DNA of 64,000 nt from Stieleria varia (GCF_038443385.1 NZ_CP151726.1:1-64000), one strand, 5' to 3'. Positions 17,402 through 26,092 are shown, counted from the first letter of the stretch. A program made the numbers and translations. Notes: generated from the sequence alone by a model not told the origin.

Positions 17402-17870
17402 AATTTGAACGTGGGGACAGGTTTGCAACCTGTCAGGTCCAAACGATTGACCACAAACCTGGGGCGATCAAAGTTTCGGGTAGCGGCACTGTGGCGCTCC
17501 GCAGGTTTTTGTCAACTCTCCCGGCGCAGTTGGGGAGGTTGCGTTGCGCAAACGGCACAAGGCGTATGATTTTTGTTTGGCCGTTTGGTGATGTTCGTTT
17601 TCGACTTGGAAAGTCGAACGACAATCGTCGCTCGACTTTCCAAGTCGATAGCGTGCCCCGCCATGCGTTTTACCATTCCCAACCATTGACTCGCGCAGAC
17701 AGGCCCCCTCCCTAGCATTCGCCTCAGCGGCTAATCGCGACCTCCGCCAAGTTGGGGGAGGTGACAGTGGACAAGATCATTGACTGGTGCACGGGACTCG
17801 TAACCTCGTCCACTACGAACTGCCCGGCCCGATTGACTATTTCACTCAAGAGACGATCGCATCAAGATTT
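17402..17870. other. Intergenic region with hairpin repeat
   Basis: No gene is supported. Besides the hairpin at 17601-17647, the region contains scattered GTGCCCCGCC and CAAGTCGATAGC words also met at 55.8-57.7 kb. It separates the M16 pair from the convergent membrane-protein gene. Confidence 0.4.
17601..17647. repeat. Long imperfect hairpin of the GTCGCTCG family
   Basis: CGACTTGGAAAGTCGA and TCGACTTTCCAAGTCG flank a short ACGAC/GTCGC centre, giving a stem of about 21 bp. A half copy lies at about 16072-16092 (TTGTCGCTCGACTTTCCCAG). The same words, including the following GTGCCCCGCC, form the core of the 196-bp tandem repeat at 55.8-57.7 kb, so this is a dispersed intergenic family of the genome. 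Confidence 0.7.
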
Positions 17871-18485
17871 TCACCGACCACCATCCGCATCAGCGATCGC
17901 AAACGGTGAAGGAGCCAATCCCGCTTCCAACTCCAAATGCTGCTCACGCTGCTTTTGCATTCGATCAACTCTTCTAGCAAACCCGATCAAGCAGAATGGT
18001 GTGAGCAACGCACCGACCACACCGGGAATCAGTGACCAGGCAATCGCATAAAATTGAAAGCCCGAGATCAAAGTCGTCGGGAGGCATCCCGTGACGAATC
18101 CGCAAAAGGATGCCAACAACAAGACCTCGCGTCCCGAGATCGGATGAAGTGGAGAACGTTTGGAGGCAAAAATTCCATAGCTCAGCGGAGTGATCAGGAC
18201 CGTGGGAATACCAGCCAGGATCATTCCCGCAATGAATGACCAGAAGCTCATCATGAGAAAGACACCCAAGACATCTGTTCCGATCCCTCCTTCGCTCAAT
18301 GCCACCAGGGCTACCGTCGCTGCGCTGCCCAATCCAAAAACTCCACCGGCGAGCGTGACCGCCAGCATGATGCGACCTACGATCTGAGGTCCGGTCACGC
18401 CATCGACTTTGATCGCCCGCGATGGCGTACCCAATTCCGCTGACGGAGCGTAGGGGTTCGTTTCGAAAGGGTCAGAGGGTGGCAT
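17871..18485 (-). CDS. Multi-pass membrane protein of unknown function
   Basis: 204 residues starting MPPSDPFETNPYAPSAELG, a proline-rich cytoplasmic head of the NPYAP type common in planctomycete membrane proteins. About four hydrophobic segments follow (IMLAVTLAGGVFGLGSAA, VFLMMSFWSFIAGMILAG, VLLLASFCGFVTGCL, WSLIPGVVGALLTPFCLIGF), then a charged tail. No family was recognised. It is convergent with peptidase M16 and divergent from the histidine kinase. Confidence 0.7.
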   Translation of the reverse strand: MPPSDPFETNPYAPSAELGTPSRAIKVDGVTGPQIVGRIMLAVTLAGGVFGLGSAATVALVALSEGGIGTDVLGVFLMMSFWSFIAGMILAGIPTVLITPLSYGIFASKRSPLHPISGREVLLLASFCGFVTGCLPTTLISGFQFYAIAWSLIPGVVGALLTPFCLIGFARRVDRMQKQREQHLELEAGLAPSPFAIADADGGR

Positions 18486-18639
18486 GACCCCAGTTTACCG
18501 CGTCAGATCCCTTGCGGAAACGAGATTTTGATCCCGGACCACTAGCGGATCAGAATCCTGGATGATCAGAAGACCGCCTGCTCGCTATAATCAAGGCGTT
18601 CTGGCAGCAAGACGCCCTTCTTTCTCACCCCTTTGCATC

Positions 18640-19371
18640 ATGTCCTCCAACGACAAACGTTCTGATGTCGACCTTTTGCGGGCTCAATACGAGGAGCTGG
18701 CGGAACTGGCGGGGTCACTTGCTCATGAAATCAAGAATCCACTGTCGGTGATTCACATGAACATCGACTTGTTGAGCGAGGATCTGCTCGAAGCGAACTC
18801 ATCGGACAATCGTCGATCGTTGGAACGAGTCGATATCGTTCGCGAGCAATGCGAACGCATGGAAGGCATCATCCGGGACTTTCTACGCTATGCCAGACTG
18901 CGTGACATCGATTTGGTCTCCGGAAACTTGAACGATCAAGTCGAAGCGGTGCTGCGGGCTTACCAAGCCGAGGCCGAAGCTCGAGAGATCGAGGTCGTGC
19001 GATTCCTCGACAACGATTTGCCCGTCATAGCGCTGCACAGCGATTCCCTGCAAGCAGCCCTGATGAACTTGGTCAAGAATGCACTGGAAGCCATGGAGAG
19101 TGGCGGACAGTTGCTCGCGCGAACCTACACGACCCAGAACAGCATCGCGTTGGACTTGATCGACACCGGTTCGGGTGTCGATAACAACACCGTGATGCAC
19201 ATGTTCGAGCCCTTTTACACAACCAAGGAAGGCGGTTCGGGTTTGGGCTTGCCGACAGCTCGCAAAATCATCGAGGCGCATGGCGGCCGGATCAGCGTTC
19301 AAAGCGAAGTCGGCCGGGGGACAAAATTCACACTCGAGTTTCCCGTCCCCAAGCGGATCGTCGTCGGGTGA
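18640..19371 (+). CDS. Sensor histidine kinase (transmitter only)
   Basis: 243-residue soluble kinase with no input or membrane segment. The H-box is GSLAHEIKNPLSVIHMNIDLL (phospho-acceptor His), followed by N-box NLVKNALEAMESGG, G1 DTGSGV, F-box MFEPFYTTKEGG and G2 GSGLGLPTARKIIEAHGG. The ATG at 18640 gives MSSNDKRSD, a sensible start just upstream of the dimerisation helix; an in-frame ATG at 18562 is not preferred. The stop overlaps the next gene's GTG as GTGA, so translation is likely coupled. No response regulator lies beside it. Confidence 0.9.
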   Translation: MSSNDKRSDVDLLRAQYEELAELAGSLAHEIKNPLSVIHMNIDLLSEDLLEANSSDNRRSLERVDIVREQCERMEGIIRDFLRYARLRDIDLVSGNLNDQVEAVLRAYQAEAEAREIEVVRFLDNDLPVIALHSDSLQAALMNLVKNALEAMESGGQLLARTYTTQNSIALDLIDTGSGVDNNTVMHMFEPFYTTKEGGSGLGLPTARKIIEAHGGRISVQSEVGRGTKFTLEFPVPKRIVVG

Positions 19372-20225
19372 GTCGCTTGTCTCTTGCAACGATCGTCCTG
19401 ACCGCTGGTTGGTTTGTTTCATCCGTCTTGTTAGCACAAGACCAATCAGTCGATGCGGTTGTCCAACTGCACTGCGACGCGCTAACAGAAAGCAGCGGAA
19501 TCGGATTCTCGCATCGAAACGCAGATCGATTTTGGACCCACAACGATTCCGGTGACAAACCACGCCTCTTTGCCTTTGACACCGCAGGCCGACAAACCGG
19601 CGTCTGCCGCATATCCGATGCCAAGTCGATCGATTGGGAAGCCATGGCGTCCTATGTCGACCAGGGGCCGCGATTGTTGGTCGCCGATTGTGGAGACAAC
19701 GATGAAAAACGCAAGTTCATCACCATGTACTTGTTCGATGAACCAAATCCCGATCAGCAATCCAAGGTCGAGATCATGCAAACACTGCGCGTCCGTTTCC
19801 CCGATGGACCGCATAACTGCGAAGCTGTGGCGGTCGACACTCAACGTCGTCAGATTCTGTTGGCGACCAAGGAGCCTCTCTTGTCGCGGCTCTACACGGT
19901 GCCGTTGCCAGGTCGAACCAACCATTCCGCTACCAGCGAACAAACCGCATCCGCGGTCGGTCAGATCGTGATGCCGATGGTCACCGGGATGGATATCAAC
20001 CGCCGGACCGGAGAGATCTGGATGACCAGCTACTTCCACGCCTGTCGTCTTCCTCGGCCATCAGCGACGGCAACGCTGGCGGAGCAGTTGGTGAAGTACC
20101 CGGCCATTTTTGAATTGCCCAAGTTGTCTCAGATCGAAGCAATCGGACTCGACTCAGAGGGCCATGCTTGGGTGACCAGCGAAGGATCACCTGCCAAGAT
20201 AACTCGAATCAAGAAACCCAAATGA
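19368..20225 (+). CDS. Exported protein, probable beta-propeller
   Basis: 285 residues with an N-terminal hydrophobic segment (LATIVLTAGWFVSSVLLAQ) that reads as a signal peptide ending near residue 23. The rest has short strand-like blocks such as GIGFSHRNADRFWTHNDSGD, LLVADCGDNDEKR and EAVAVDTQRRQILLATKEP, a pattern like esterase/propeller proteins of the WTHNDSG type. Function unknown. It starts with GTG overlapping the kinase stop and its own stop overlaps the CYTH start, making a three-gene coupled unit. Confidence 0.7.
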   Translation: MSRLSLATIVLTAGWFVSSVLLAQDQSVDAVVQLHCDALTESSGIGFSHRNADRFWTHNDSGDKPRLFAFDTAGRQTGVCRISDAKSIDWEAMASYVDQGPRLLVADCGDNDEKRKFITMYLFDEPNPDQQSKVEIMQTLRVRFPDGPHNCEAVAVDTQRRQILLATKEPLLSRLYTVPLPGRTNHSATSEQTASAVGQIVMPMVTGMDINRRTGEIWMTSYFHACRLPRPSATATLAEQLVKYPAIFELPKLSQIEAIGLDSEGHAWVTSEGSPAKITRIKKPK

Positions 20226-20806
20226 TTGAAGTGGAGAAAAAGTTCCCCGTGACGGATCGCGATGACTTGCTGCAGCGTTTGAACGCGTTGGGATCGATAT
20301 CCGGCGAGGTCGAGCAGCATAGCGATACCTATTACCAGCATCCATCACGTGACTTCGCCCAGACCCAGGAAGCCCTCCGGATCCGCCGAGTCGATGGAGT
20401 GGCAAGCGTGACGTACAAAGGACGCCGATACGTACAAGCTGACAGTAGTTTGAAAGCCCGCCAAGAATTGGAATGGTGTTTGGGCAGCGACGATCACGAC
20501 GGCGCGAACATGGATCAACTGTTGATCGCACTGGGGTTTACCATGGTCGCGACCGTCAACAAACTTCGACAGTCGTTTCATTGGGCGACCGGCGAGTGGT
20601 CGGATTTCAGCGTGACGCTGGACGAAGTCGCCGCCGTGGGGCTCTTTGCGGAAATCGAACTACTCGTCCGTGACGAATCCCAGATCGCAGAGTCAACGCA
20701 ACGAATCGCGGCTCTGACTGACGCGCTGGGTTTATGTCAACCTGAAACTCGCAGCTACCTACGCATGACCTTGGAACAACAATCGCTCAACTCACCAAGC
20801 AGCTAA
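20222..20806 (+). CDS. CYTH-domain protein (CyaB-like)
   Basis: 194 residues. The N-terminal MIEVEKKFPV gives the ExExK signature of the CYTH triphosphate-tunnel superfamily (class IV adenylate cyclases, thiamine triphosphatases). Further charged strand motifs are ALRIRRVDG, VTYKGRR, ARQELEW and FAEIELLV, which line the tunnel in known members. The ATG overlaps the preceding stop as ATGA. It probably hydrolyses or cyclises a triphosphate using Mg; the actual substrate cannot be told. Its end marks the left edge of the integron array. Confidence 0.88.
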   Translation: MIEVEKKFPVTDRDDLLQRLNALGSISGEVEQHSDTYYQHPSRDFAQTQEALRIRRVDGVASVTYKGRRYVQADSSLKARQELEWCLGSDDHDGANMDQLLIALGFTMVATVNKLRQSFHWATGEWSDFSVTLDEVAAVGLFAEIELLVRDESQIAESTQRIAALTDALGLCQPETRSYLRMTLEQQSLNSPSS

Positions 20807-20931
20807 GCGCGGATGGGTACGAAAAGAGTCTGCGCAAAGCAGCAGCCGCGCGATACCGACCGTTTTCTCACACTTCTTGCTTTCGTCGGGCTTGCCCTGG
20901 GCTGTCAAAACGTTGCTCTTGACATGCAACT

Positions 20932-21492
20932 TCAATCGGCCGGTTTTGTTCCTCCCTTTGGCGTAGGAATCAAGAAACTATTCTCTGAAACGTTGTAACG
21001 CTCGGCAGAGGGATAGGCGTATGACGATGGGGCAGAGACAACGTAACGAAATTGAATCTTTTCGTGCTGGTATTTGCCTACCATTGCATATCTCTGCACC
21101 AATTGACCGCCAGCAGAATGCCCGACCAAGACAATCTCGCGAACGTTTGGGAAGTTACCGCTGTCGACAAGGCGTTCTAACCATTCGTCGACGACGGCAA
21201 AGGCGCTAAGTGAAATCGCCTTTGCGTGGGGACCCATTGCAGATCGTGCCGAACCACGATACGGGCTGGACCTCCAAAACAACAAGCCATCTGTGATTGC
21301 GTCAGGAATCACGTTCTGCTCGTAAAATTGAGGTGCAACGATTAGAGTCTGATCGAGAACGCCGCGTACGGAACGAACGCTCCAGGATGAGACTTCACAT
21401 CCTAACGAAGCGGTGCGGTCTCCAATGCAGTAGCGTCAGCGGACAGCAACGAAACCGCGAAAACGCATGTAATGAATGGCAACAATCTCATT
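20932..21492 (-). pseudogene. Degenerate exported alpha/beta-hydrolase cassette
   Basis: An ATG at 21492 opens a signal-peptide-like start (MRLLPFITCVFAVSLLSADA) that meets a stop at about 21406. Hydrolase-like sequence continues in another frame: TLIVAPQFYE, then the nucleophile elbow VGHSAGGQLVQRYA. The continuation can be read to 20932 and ends abruptly after KGGTKPAD, so the protein has frameshifts and lacks the acid/His region. It is the last cassette, farthest from intI, where decay is expected. Confidence 0.6.
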
Positions 21493-21527
21493 TTGTGTAT
21501 CTCGTTACGCTGTCAACGCTCAACTCA

Positions 21528-21616
21528 GAACGTCACGGATCAGGGGGCGGCGGCGAACGACTCGCGAGCAGGCGGAAAAACGCACCACGGCCGCTCCGTT
21601 GCAACCGATGGTTCAT
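21528..21616 (-). other. attC site
   Basis: Runs from AACGTCACGGATCAGG to CAACCGATGGTTCATC; arms include GGCGGCGG and CCACGGCCGC. Closely resembles the site at 38.24 kb. Confidence 0.75.
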
Positions 21617-21767
21617 CCAATTCGGAAATAAGGTGCCGATACAAGTCGATGTCACGAGGTTCAAGTGGCTTTGGTTGCTTTACCAATTCTTCTTTCTGAG
21701 GCGACGCCGACGCTATCTCGACTGTTTTCGCTTCCTCAATCATCGGATCAACGCCGTCATCCATCAA
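21540..21767 (-). CDS. Possible small cassette protein
   Basis: 75 codons, MMDDGVDPMIEEAKTVEI onward, acidic then ending in attC-derived sequence (ERPWCVFPPAR). It lies between an attC and the 73-bp tandem repeat and is the only candidate gene of that cassette. No family is recognised, and its start abuts the tandem repeats, so it may be the remnant of a longer gene. Confidence 0.3.
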   Translation of the reverse strand: MMDDGVDPMIEEAKTVEIASASPQKEELVKQPKPLEPRDIDLYRHLISELDEPSVATERPWCVFPPARESFAAAP

Positions 21768-22350
21768 TCTCGTTTAACGCCGAGCCGCAGGCGAAATCGA
21801 ATCCGCCGACACAACCAAGACCCAACGCCCAGACCATCAATCTCGTTTAACGCCGAGCCGCAGGCGAAATCGAATCCGCCGGCACAACCAAGACCCATCG
21901 CCCAGACCATCAATCTCGTTTAACGCCGAGCCGCAGGCTAAATCGAATCCGCCGACACAACCGAGAGCCATCGCCCAGGCCACCAACCTCGTTTAACGCC
22001 GAGCCGCAGGCGAAATCGAATCCGCCGACACAACCAAGACCCAACGCCCAATCCATCAATCTCGTTTAACGCCGAGCCGCAGGCGAAATCGAATCCGCTG
22101 ACACAACCAAGACCCATCGCCCAGACCATCAATCTCGTTTAACGCCGAGCCGCAGGCGAAATCGAATCCGCTGACACAACCAAGACCCAACGCCCAAACC
22201 ATCAATCTCGTTTAACGCCGAGCCGCAGGCGAAATCGAATCCGCCGACACAACCAAGACCCAACGCCCAAACCATCAATCTCGTTTAACGCCGAGCCGCA
22301 GGCGAAATCGAATCCGCCGACACAACCAAGACCCAACGCCCAGACCATCA
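21765..22350 (+). repeat. 73-bp tandem repeat, eight copies
   Basis: Units start at 21765, 21838, 21911, 21984, 22057, 22130, 22203 and 22276, an exact 73-bp period with few substitutions. The unit begins CAATCTCGTTTAACGCCGAG. Units are contiguous with no variable spacers, so this is not CRISPR. Part of the unit resembles, in reverse complement, the repeats at 44.13 and 44.37 kb beyond intI. Confidence 0.95.
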
Positions 22351-22608
22351 GTATCAACACAGCAAAGATGCCGTTCCTCCAACACGACTCCCCCGACCGC
22401 GAAGTCGGTCACAGAAGGTAGCCGCCAATTGCGCCTAAGCGGCGGGAGAAAGAAGGCGCGGTGTGCGAATGCAAGAAGAAGTTGGTTGGCAAGGATGCCA
22501 ACGCCTCCTTCCCCGCAAGGATGCGTACTCCTGACTTGCCCCGAAGAACGATCAGCAATCCACTGCCAGACTCTTCACAAACTCAACCAACAGAGAGCCG
22601 ATTAAGTT
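22351..22608. other. Cassette body without recognisable gene
   Basis: Between the tandem repeat and the next attC there is no open frame of convincing length on the minus strand. It contains GGCAAGGATGCCAACGCC and CCGCAAGGATGCG, small imperfect repeats. Possibly decayed. Confidence 0.35.
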
Positions 22609-22683
22609 CAACGCTAGCGATGACCGAGTCGCGGCATTGTGGTTTCCATTTCAAAAAGGGCCATCCGCGACTTCGGTCCAACG
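22609..22683 (-). other. attC left part, interrupted by intron fragment
   Basis: AACGCTAGCGATGACCGAGT through CGACTTCGGTCCAAC matches the left and central part of other array attCs (for example 35.49 kb). The expected ending CGCATGGTTCTG is replaced at 22684 by group II intron sequence. Confidence 0.6.
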
Positions 22684-22775
22684 GTACGCCCGACATGGGC
22701 GTGAACTTGTGGGGTGCCGCTTCCTTCGGGAAGCCAGTCCCCGGTACGAAAACGAAGCTTGAAACGAATGGCAGT
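22684..22775 (+). mobile_element. Group IIC intron 5' fragment
   Basis: GTACGCCCGACATGGGCGTG and the following CTTGTGGGGTGC match the 5' end of the intron starting at 27150 (GTACGCCCAACATGGGCGTG). The similarity fades after about 90 bp and no 3' domain follows, so this is a truncated copy inserted in an attC on the strand opposite the cassette genes. Confidence 0.65.
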
Positions 22776-22786
22776 ATACCGGCGGC

Positions 22787-22863
22787 CATAACCCAGTCGC
22801 CGAGGTTGATTCTGATGTAAGTAAACGCGAGATCGGCGACTTGGGTTCATGGCTTGGTTCGTC
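22787..22863 (-). other. attC site
   Basis: AACCCAGTCGCCGAGG pairs with TCGGCGACTTGGGTT, then GGTTC. The stop codon of the toxin gene lies inside it. Confidence 0.75.
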
Positions 22864-23149
22864 CGAGTCGAGAATCGATCGCTGCTGGATCACTACGGCA
22901 ATCCAAGATTGCGACGACGTCTACAAGCTCTTCAGAAACCAAATAGTAGATCGCGTAAGGGAAACGTACAGACAGTGATCGGTGGAAACCGCGGTATTGC
23001 TCATGGATACCGACGCTCGACTGGAGTTTCTCGATGTCTTCTCGCAGGCATTTCAGAAAATACTGATCCAGATCAGCAGACTGTTCACCGTAGAAGATGG
23101 CACCGTCAACGAGATCATCACGTGCCTCATCCCTGATCTCGACGTGCAT
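22847..23149 (-). CDS. RelE/ParE-family toxin
   Basis: 100 residues of the RelE/ParE fold: MHVEIRDEARDDLVDGAIFYGEQS at the start, the FPYAIYYLVSEELVDVVAILD core strands and a C-terminal R. Members are either mRNA endonucleases or gyrase poisons; which applies is not clear, although the layout SLSVRFPYAIYYLV resembles plasmid-stabilisation toxins. It overlaps the upstream antitoxin gene by 23 bp, the usual two-gene module. As a cassette it would stabilise the array by addiction. Confidence 0.85.
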   Translation of the reverse strand: MHVEIRDEARDDLVDGAIFYGEQSADLDQYFLKCLREDIEKLQSSVGIHEQYRGFHRSLSVRFPYAIYYLVSEELVDVVAILDCRSDPAAIDSRLGRTKP

Positions 23150-23357
23150 TCAATCGCTCCCTGACATCATCGAAGGCAGCATCGATCGGAAGTCTAGGCA
23201 CGCTAGAAGGGTTTGCGATCCGATGAGCCAATATATCGCCATGCCAATCGGGCGAGGAAAGGCGAGCAGGATTCGCTGATAAATCCCGCCACAGGATGTC
23301 CATCGCGTTTAGCTTCTCTTCGGGCGTAAGTGACGCTAGCATACTCTCAAGTGACAT
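23127..23357 (-). CDS. Antitoxin, addiction-module component family
   Basis: 76 residues, MSLESMLASLTPEEKLNAMD then ILWRDLSANP, matching the short acidic addiction-module component family (TIGR02574 type) that pairs with RelE/ParE toxins. The ATG at 23357 is chosen over an in-frame ATG at 23405 because the family starts with a short helix before LxxEEKL. It lies first in the pair and overlaps the toxin by 23 bp. Confidence 0.8.
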   Translation of the reverse strand: MSLESMLASLTPEEKLNAMDILWRDLSANPARLSSPDWHGDILAHRIANPSSVPRLPIDAAFDDVRERLNARRDQG

Positions 23358-23419
23358 TGGTCTTCCTCCACAGAGTATGATAGCGTGCACGCCGACACTT
23401 GGCAAAGGCTGCGTGAAGG

Positions 23420-23510
23420 ACGAACGCGACCGTTCACCGGGCCGCGGCGAACGACTTTGATTTCACAAAACCGCGCGGCCCGCGGCTCAGTGTGCAACGG
23501 ATTGTTCGTC
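23420..23510 (-). other. attC site
   Basis: AACGCGACCGTTCACCGGGC and GCCCGCGGCTCAGTGTGCAA arms, ending GATTGTTCGTC. The left half is nearly identical to the site at 34.03 kb. Confidence 0.8.
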
Positions 23511-23530
23511 GTCTTGATTGTGTCGTTGAT

Positions 23531-24031
23531 TCATGACTTGGGGAAGTTTTCGCCCCAGTTCAGCTCAGGCAAAAATGCAACAAATTGATCGTATTGGTTT
23601 CGGGTGGCAAAGTACCATTCGTTGAATCCGAAATCGTATTCCGTTTTGACAAACCAATGCGTCGTCCATGATCCGGAGTGCGAATGGGGCTCATCCATTT
23701 CGCATGCGCGGTATTGCGAATGTTTTTGCGTGCAATGGCCATCGGCAGGGCCAAATTGCATCCAACACCAGTGGTTTGCAAAATCGAGTTCTGGGTAGGC
23801 CACCTGCAACATGACAGCGTGAGGAAACCGTAAGAGCCGTGCGTTTCTTTCAGCGTTTTGTTCGGCGCGATCTTCCGGCGTGTCGTCTTCACAGGCGAGA
23901 TACGCTTCGATGCTGGAAACAATGGCTGTTTGGTGAGTCACGCTGCGGCTCCAAGGTACGCTCTTGTGATGATGCGTGCCCGTTGACGACGAACGTCCGC
24001 GTTGACCAATGCCGCGGCGAGTGATTTTCAA
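23531..24031 (-). CDS. Unknown cassette protein
   Basis: Up to 166 residues; no family recognised. The first 30 codons lie in attC-derived sequence, so translation more likely starts at the GTG at 23941, giving about 136 residues (VTHQTAIVSSIEAYLACEDD). The protein is rich in aromatic residues (NHWCWMQFG, HWFVKTEYDFGFNEWYF) and has several Cys and His. It looks soluble. Confidence 0.6.
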   Translation of the reverse strand: MKITRRGIGQRGRSSSTGTHHHKSVPWSRSVTHQTAIVSSIEAYLACEDDTPEDRAEQNAERNARLLRFPHAVMLQVAYPELDFANHWCWMQFGPADGHCTQKHSQYRACEMDEPHSHSGSWTTHWFVKTEYDFGFNEWYFATRNQYDQFVAFLPELNWGENFPKS

Positions 24032-24079
24032 TAGGGAAAACGCTAGCCACCGCGGCTTCGGTCGAACGCTTTGTTATCG
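23989..24079 (-). other. attC site
   Basis: AACGTCCGCGTTGACCAATG with the arm CCGCGGCTTCGGTCGAACGC and end TTGTTATCGG. The toxin pseudogene stop lies inside it. Confidence 0.75.
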
Positions 24080-24372
24080 GATTTCTGGTGGTGTTGGAGG
24101 AAGCGGGTTTGCACCATGGCACACAGTCAGAATGCGTATTTCGTTACCGTGGAGTTGATGAATGAGCCGGTAGGAATGCACGAAGACCTCCCGTACGTCG
24201 TCCCAGCAATATTCAGGAACTATCGACCCAGATTCAGGGAACATTTCCGCTGTGTCACGCGGTGAAGTATGCGATCAACGACCACGACCGCATATTGACG
24301 GGAATCCCTCGCAATATGGTCCTGGATCGAGATCAAGTCGTCCGTTGCATAGGTTGTCCATCTAACTCTCAT
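24074..24372 (-). pseudogene. ParE-family toxin with frameshift
   Basis: ATG at 24372 gives MRVRWTTYATDDLISIQDHI then ARDSRQYAVVVVDRILHRV, a clear ParE start, but this frame stops at LNLGR. The remainder is in another frame: EMFPESGSIVPEYCWDDVRE then VFVHSYRLIHQLHGNEIRIL and HGANPL, ending at 24074. The joined protein would be a normal ParE of about 99 residues. The frameshift lies near the ACACAGCGGAAATG stretch. Either the toxin is dead or there is a sequencing error. The ATG overlaps the antitoxin stop by 11 bp. Confidence 0.75.
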
Positions 24373-24565
24373 CGGAGCGTCCGAGTCGACGCCGCACGTC
24401 GTCTGTGCTAATGAGATTGCCTGCCTCTGCGTCTGCTAGGCCGGCCTCAATCTTCTGTCGCACGTACATGCGGTAAATCACGTCGTCCCAAGTCGCATCG
24501 TCAGGCAGCGATTCGAGCGTCTCTCTAGCAGCAGATTTTACGAGCGATTTTTCAGTGTTGGCCAT
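24362..24565 (-). CDS. Antitoxin partner of the ParE-like toxin
   Basis: 67 residues, MANTEKSLVKSAARETLESL then PDDATWDDVIYRMYVRQKIE, ending in an acidic RRRLGRSDES. The PDDATWDDVIYRM-x-VRQKIE pattern is typical of short ParD-like antitoxins paired with ParE. It overlaps the toxin start by 11 bp. With the toxin broken, it is probably a free antitoxin. Confidence 0.75.
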   Translation of the reverse strand: MANTEKSLVKSAARETLESLPDDATWDDVIYRMYVRQKIEAGLADAEAGNLISTDDVRRRLGRSDES

Positions 24566-24624
24566 GATTGATTCTCCGTTCCAACAAGTGTATCAGCCAA
24601 ACGCTGACTGAGCAACGAACGGCA

Positions 24625-26092
24625 GAGGAACGTGCGGTTCGACGAGAACTGAATCGGACAGAATTCCCACGGCTACTCGTGCCGCCCACATCCACGCCAA
24701 GACCCGTCAGGTTCGCGCGCAGCATGCAGCAACGTGGTACAGAAATCATATTGAGGCCGATGACCCTAGGTGAGCTGGCTGCTGACAGCGAAACCGACCC
24801 GGAAAAGCAGGGCACAGGTAGATGTGGCCCAACAAGCAATGAATACAGTGACGGGGACAGATCACGTGTCCGTGAAAATCGACGGTCTCCATCGACCAAA
24901 CGGACGTCCCTTATTTGGGGAGGGCTTCATCCTGCGGCCGCTAGTAGAGCTTGCTCCAACGCGGGGTGGGCCGTGGTAACACGAACCCACGATCGAAGTC
25001 GGCAGCAGAAGGCATAGGAGTGACCCGCCGAGTCCCACGGCGACACAAAGGCCCGAACGTCACAAGACAAGGAACGAACCACCGATGAGTTTTGACGCTT
25101 CCTCGCTCTCCATCCGGGCTTGACCCGGTGGAAGCAAGACTGATGAGCTACAAAGAAGCAGTCGATTCGCTTGGCTCCCCTCCGGCCTCGTGCCGGTGGT
25201 AGCAAGGACGATCACTGGCCATCTCAAGTCGCGTTGGTCCCTTTGCCACTGGCACGAGGCCAGTGGGGAGATGGGTTGCTTTGGGCCTGCGGTGTCGTAG
25301 CCAGTCAGTCGGATTCACCACCGGCACGAGGCCGGTTGGAGTCTGGTCAAATCGAACGAATGGTAACAGCTATGCAGACGACTTTGTGATTTTCACAAAG
25401 ACCGAAGCGGCGGCGCAGCGTGTGTACGCGAGCACCGAACGCTTCTTGACCGACCGATTGAAGTTGACCGTCAACCACGACAAGAGCAACATCCGCAAAA
25501 CGGATGGGCTTGAGTACGTGGGCTATAAGTTTCGTGGCTACGGCGGCCAAATACGGGTCAGTGGTAAGAAGCTGAAGGCATTCAAAGAGCGTGCCTCGGA
25601 GATCTTTCGTAGAAACCGAGGCGTCTCGATGGAATCGCGTTACAAGGCTTTCGCATCCTACGCACGGGGTTGGTTAGGGTACTTCGCGTTGGATCAAGTA
25701 AAGACAACGTTCACCAACTTAGACAAATGCCCCAAAACTGATCAACGCAGGCCGTCGGGTACGCGCCTGTTACTGGAAACAGTGGCGGAAATCGAAGACC
25801 CGTCTGAAGAAACTGATGTCGTTGGGCGTGTCTTATCGTGTCGCTCGTGGCTTTGCGATGAGCGGCAAGGGCTCGTGTTGGTTGGCAGGCAGAGCGTCTT
25901 TCCACGACGTCAGGTGTCCAGTGAGCTTTATCCAACGAGTATCTGGCCGCTGAGGGCTTGTTTATTCTTGAAGAGTGCTGGCTATCGCTTGCATCCTTGA
26001 GGCGAAACGCACTGTATTCATCGATCTAGTGCGGACCCGCATGCTAGGTGTTGTGGGAGGGGTCCCGGGCAACCGGGCCCCTATCCCGATTG
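24625..26092 (+). mobile_element. Group IIC-attC intron, copy 1 (truncated)
   Basis: Shares GAGGAACGTGCGGTTCGACG and nearly all that follows with copy 2 at 27334-28982. It lacks the first ~185 bp of domain I. The 3' end carries the domain V/VI-like GTGCGGACCCGCATGC and GGGAGGGGTCCCGGGC, ending CCCCTATCCCGA before the attC remnant TTGCGATTGTTCGTCG. The intron reads opposite to the cassette genes, as known for IIC-attC introns that recognise the attC bottom strand. Missing its 5' end, it cannot splice. Confidence 0.8.
25368..26000 (+). pseudogene. Intron reverse transcriptase/maturase remnant, copy 1
   Basis: Begins at the catalytic YADDFVIFTK box and continues through TERFLTDRLKLTVNHDKSNI, DGLEYVGYKF, VSGKKLKAFKERASEIFRRN and YARGWLGYFALDQ, the fingers-to-thumb part of bacterial class C maturases. 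RT motifs 0 to 4 are absent. Compared with copy 2 there is one extra A in CCCCAAAACTG near 25733, which shifts the X-domain out of frame. Inactive. Confidence 0.8.

Noticed and set aside
21765-22350. Possible CRISPR array
   Set aside because: The 73-bp units are contiguous with no unique spacers and no cas genes are near.
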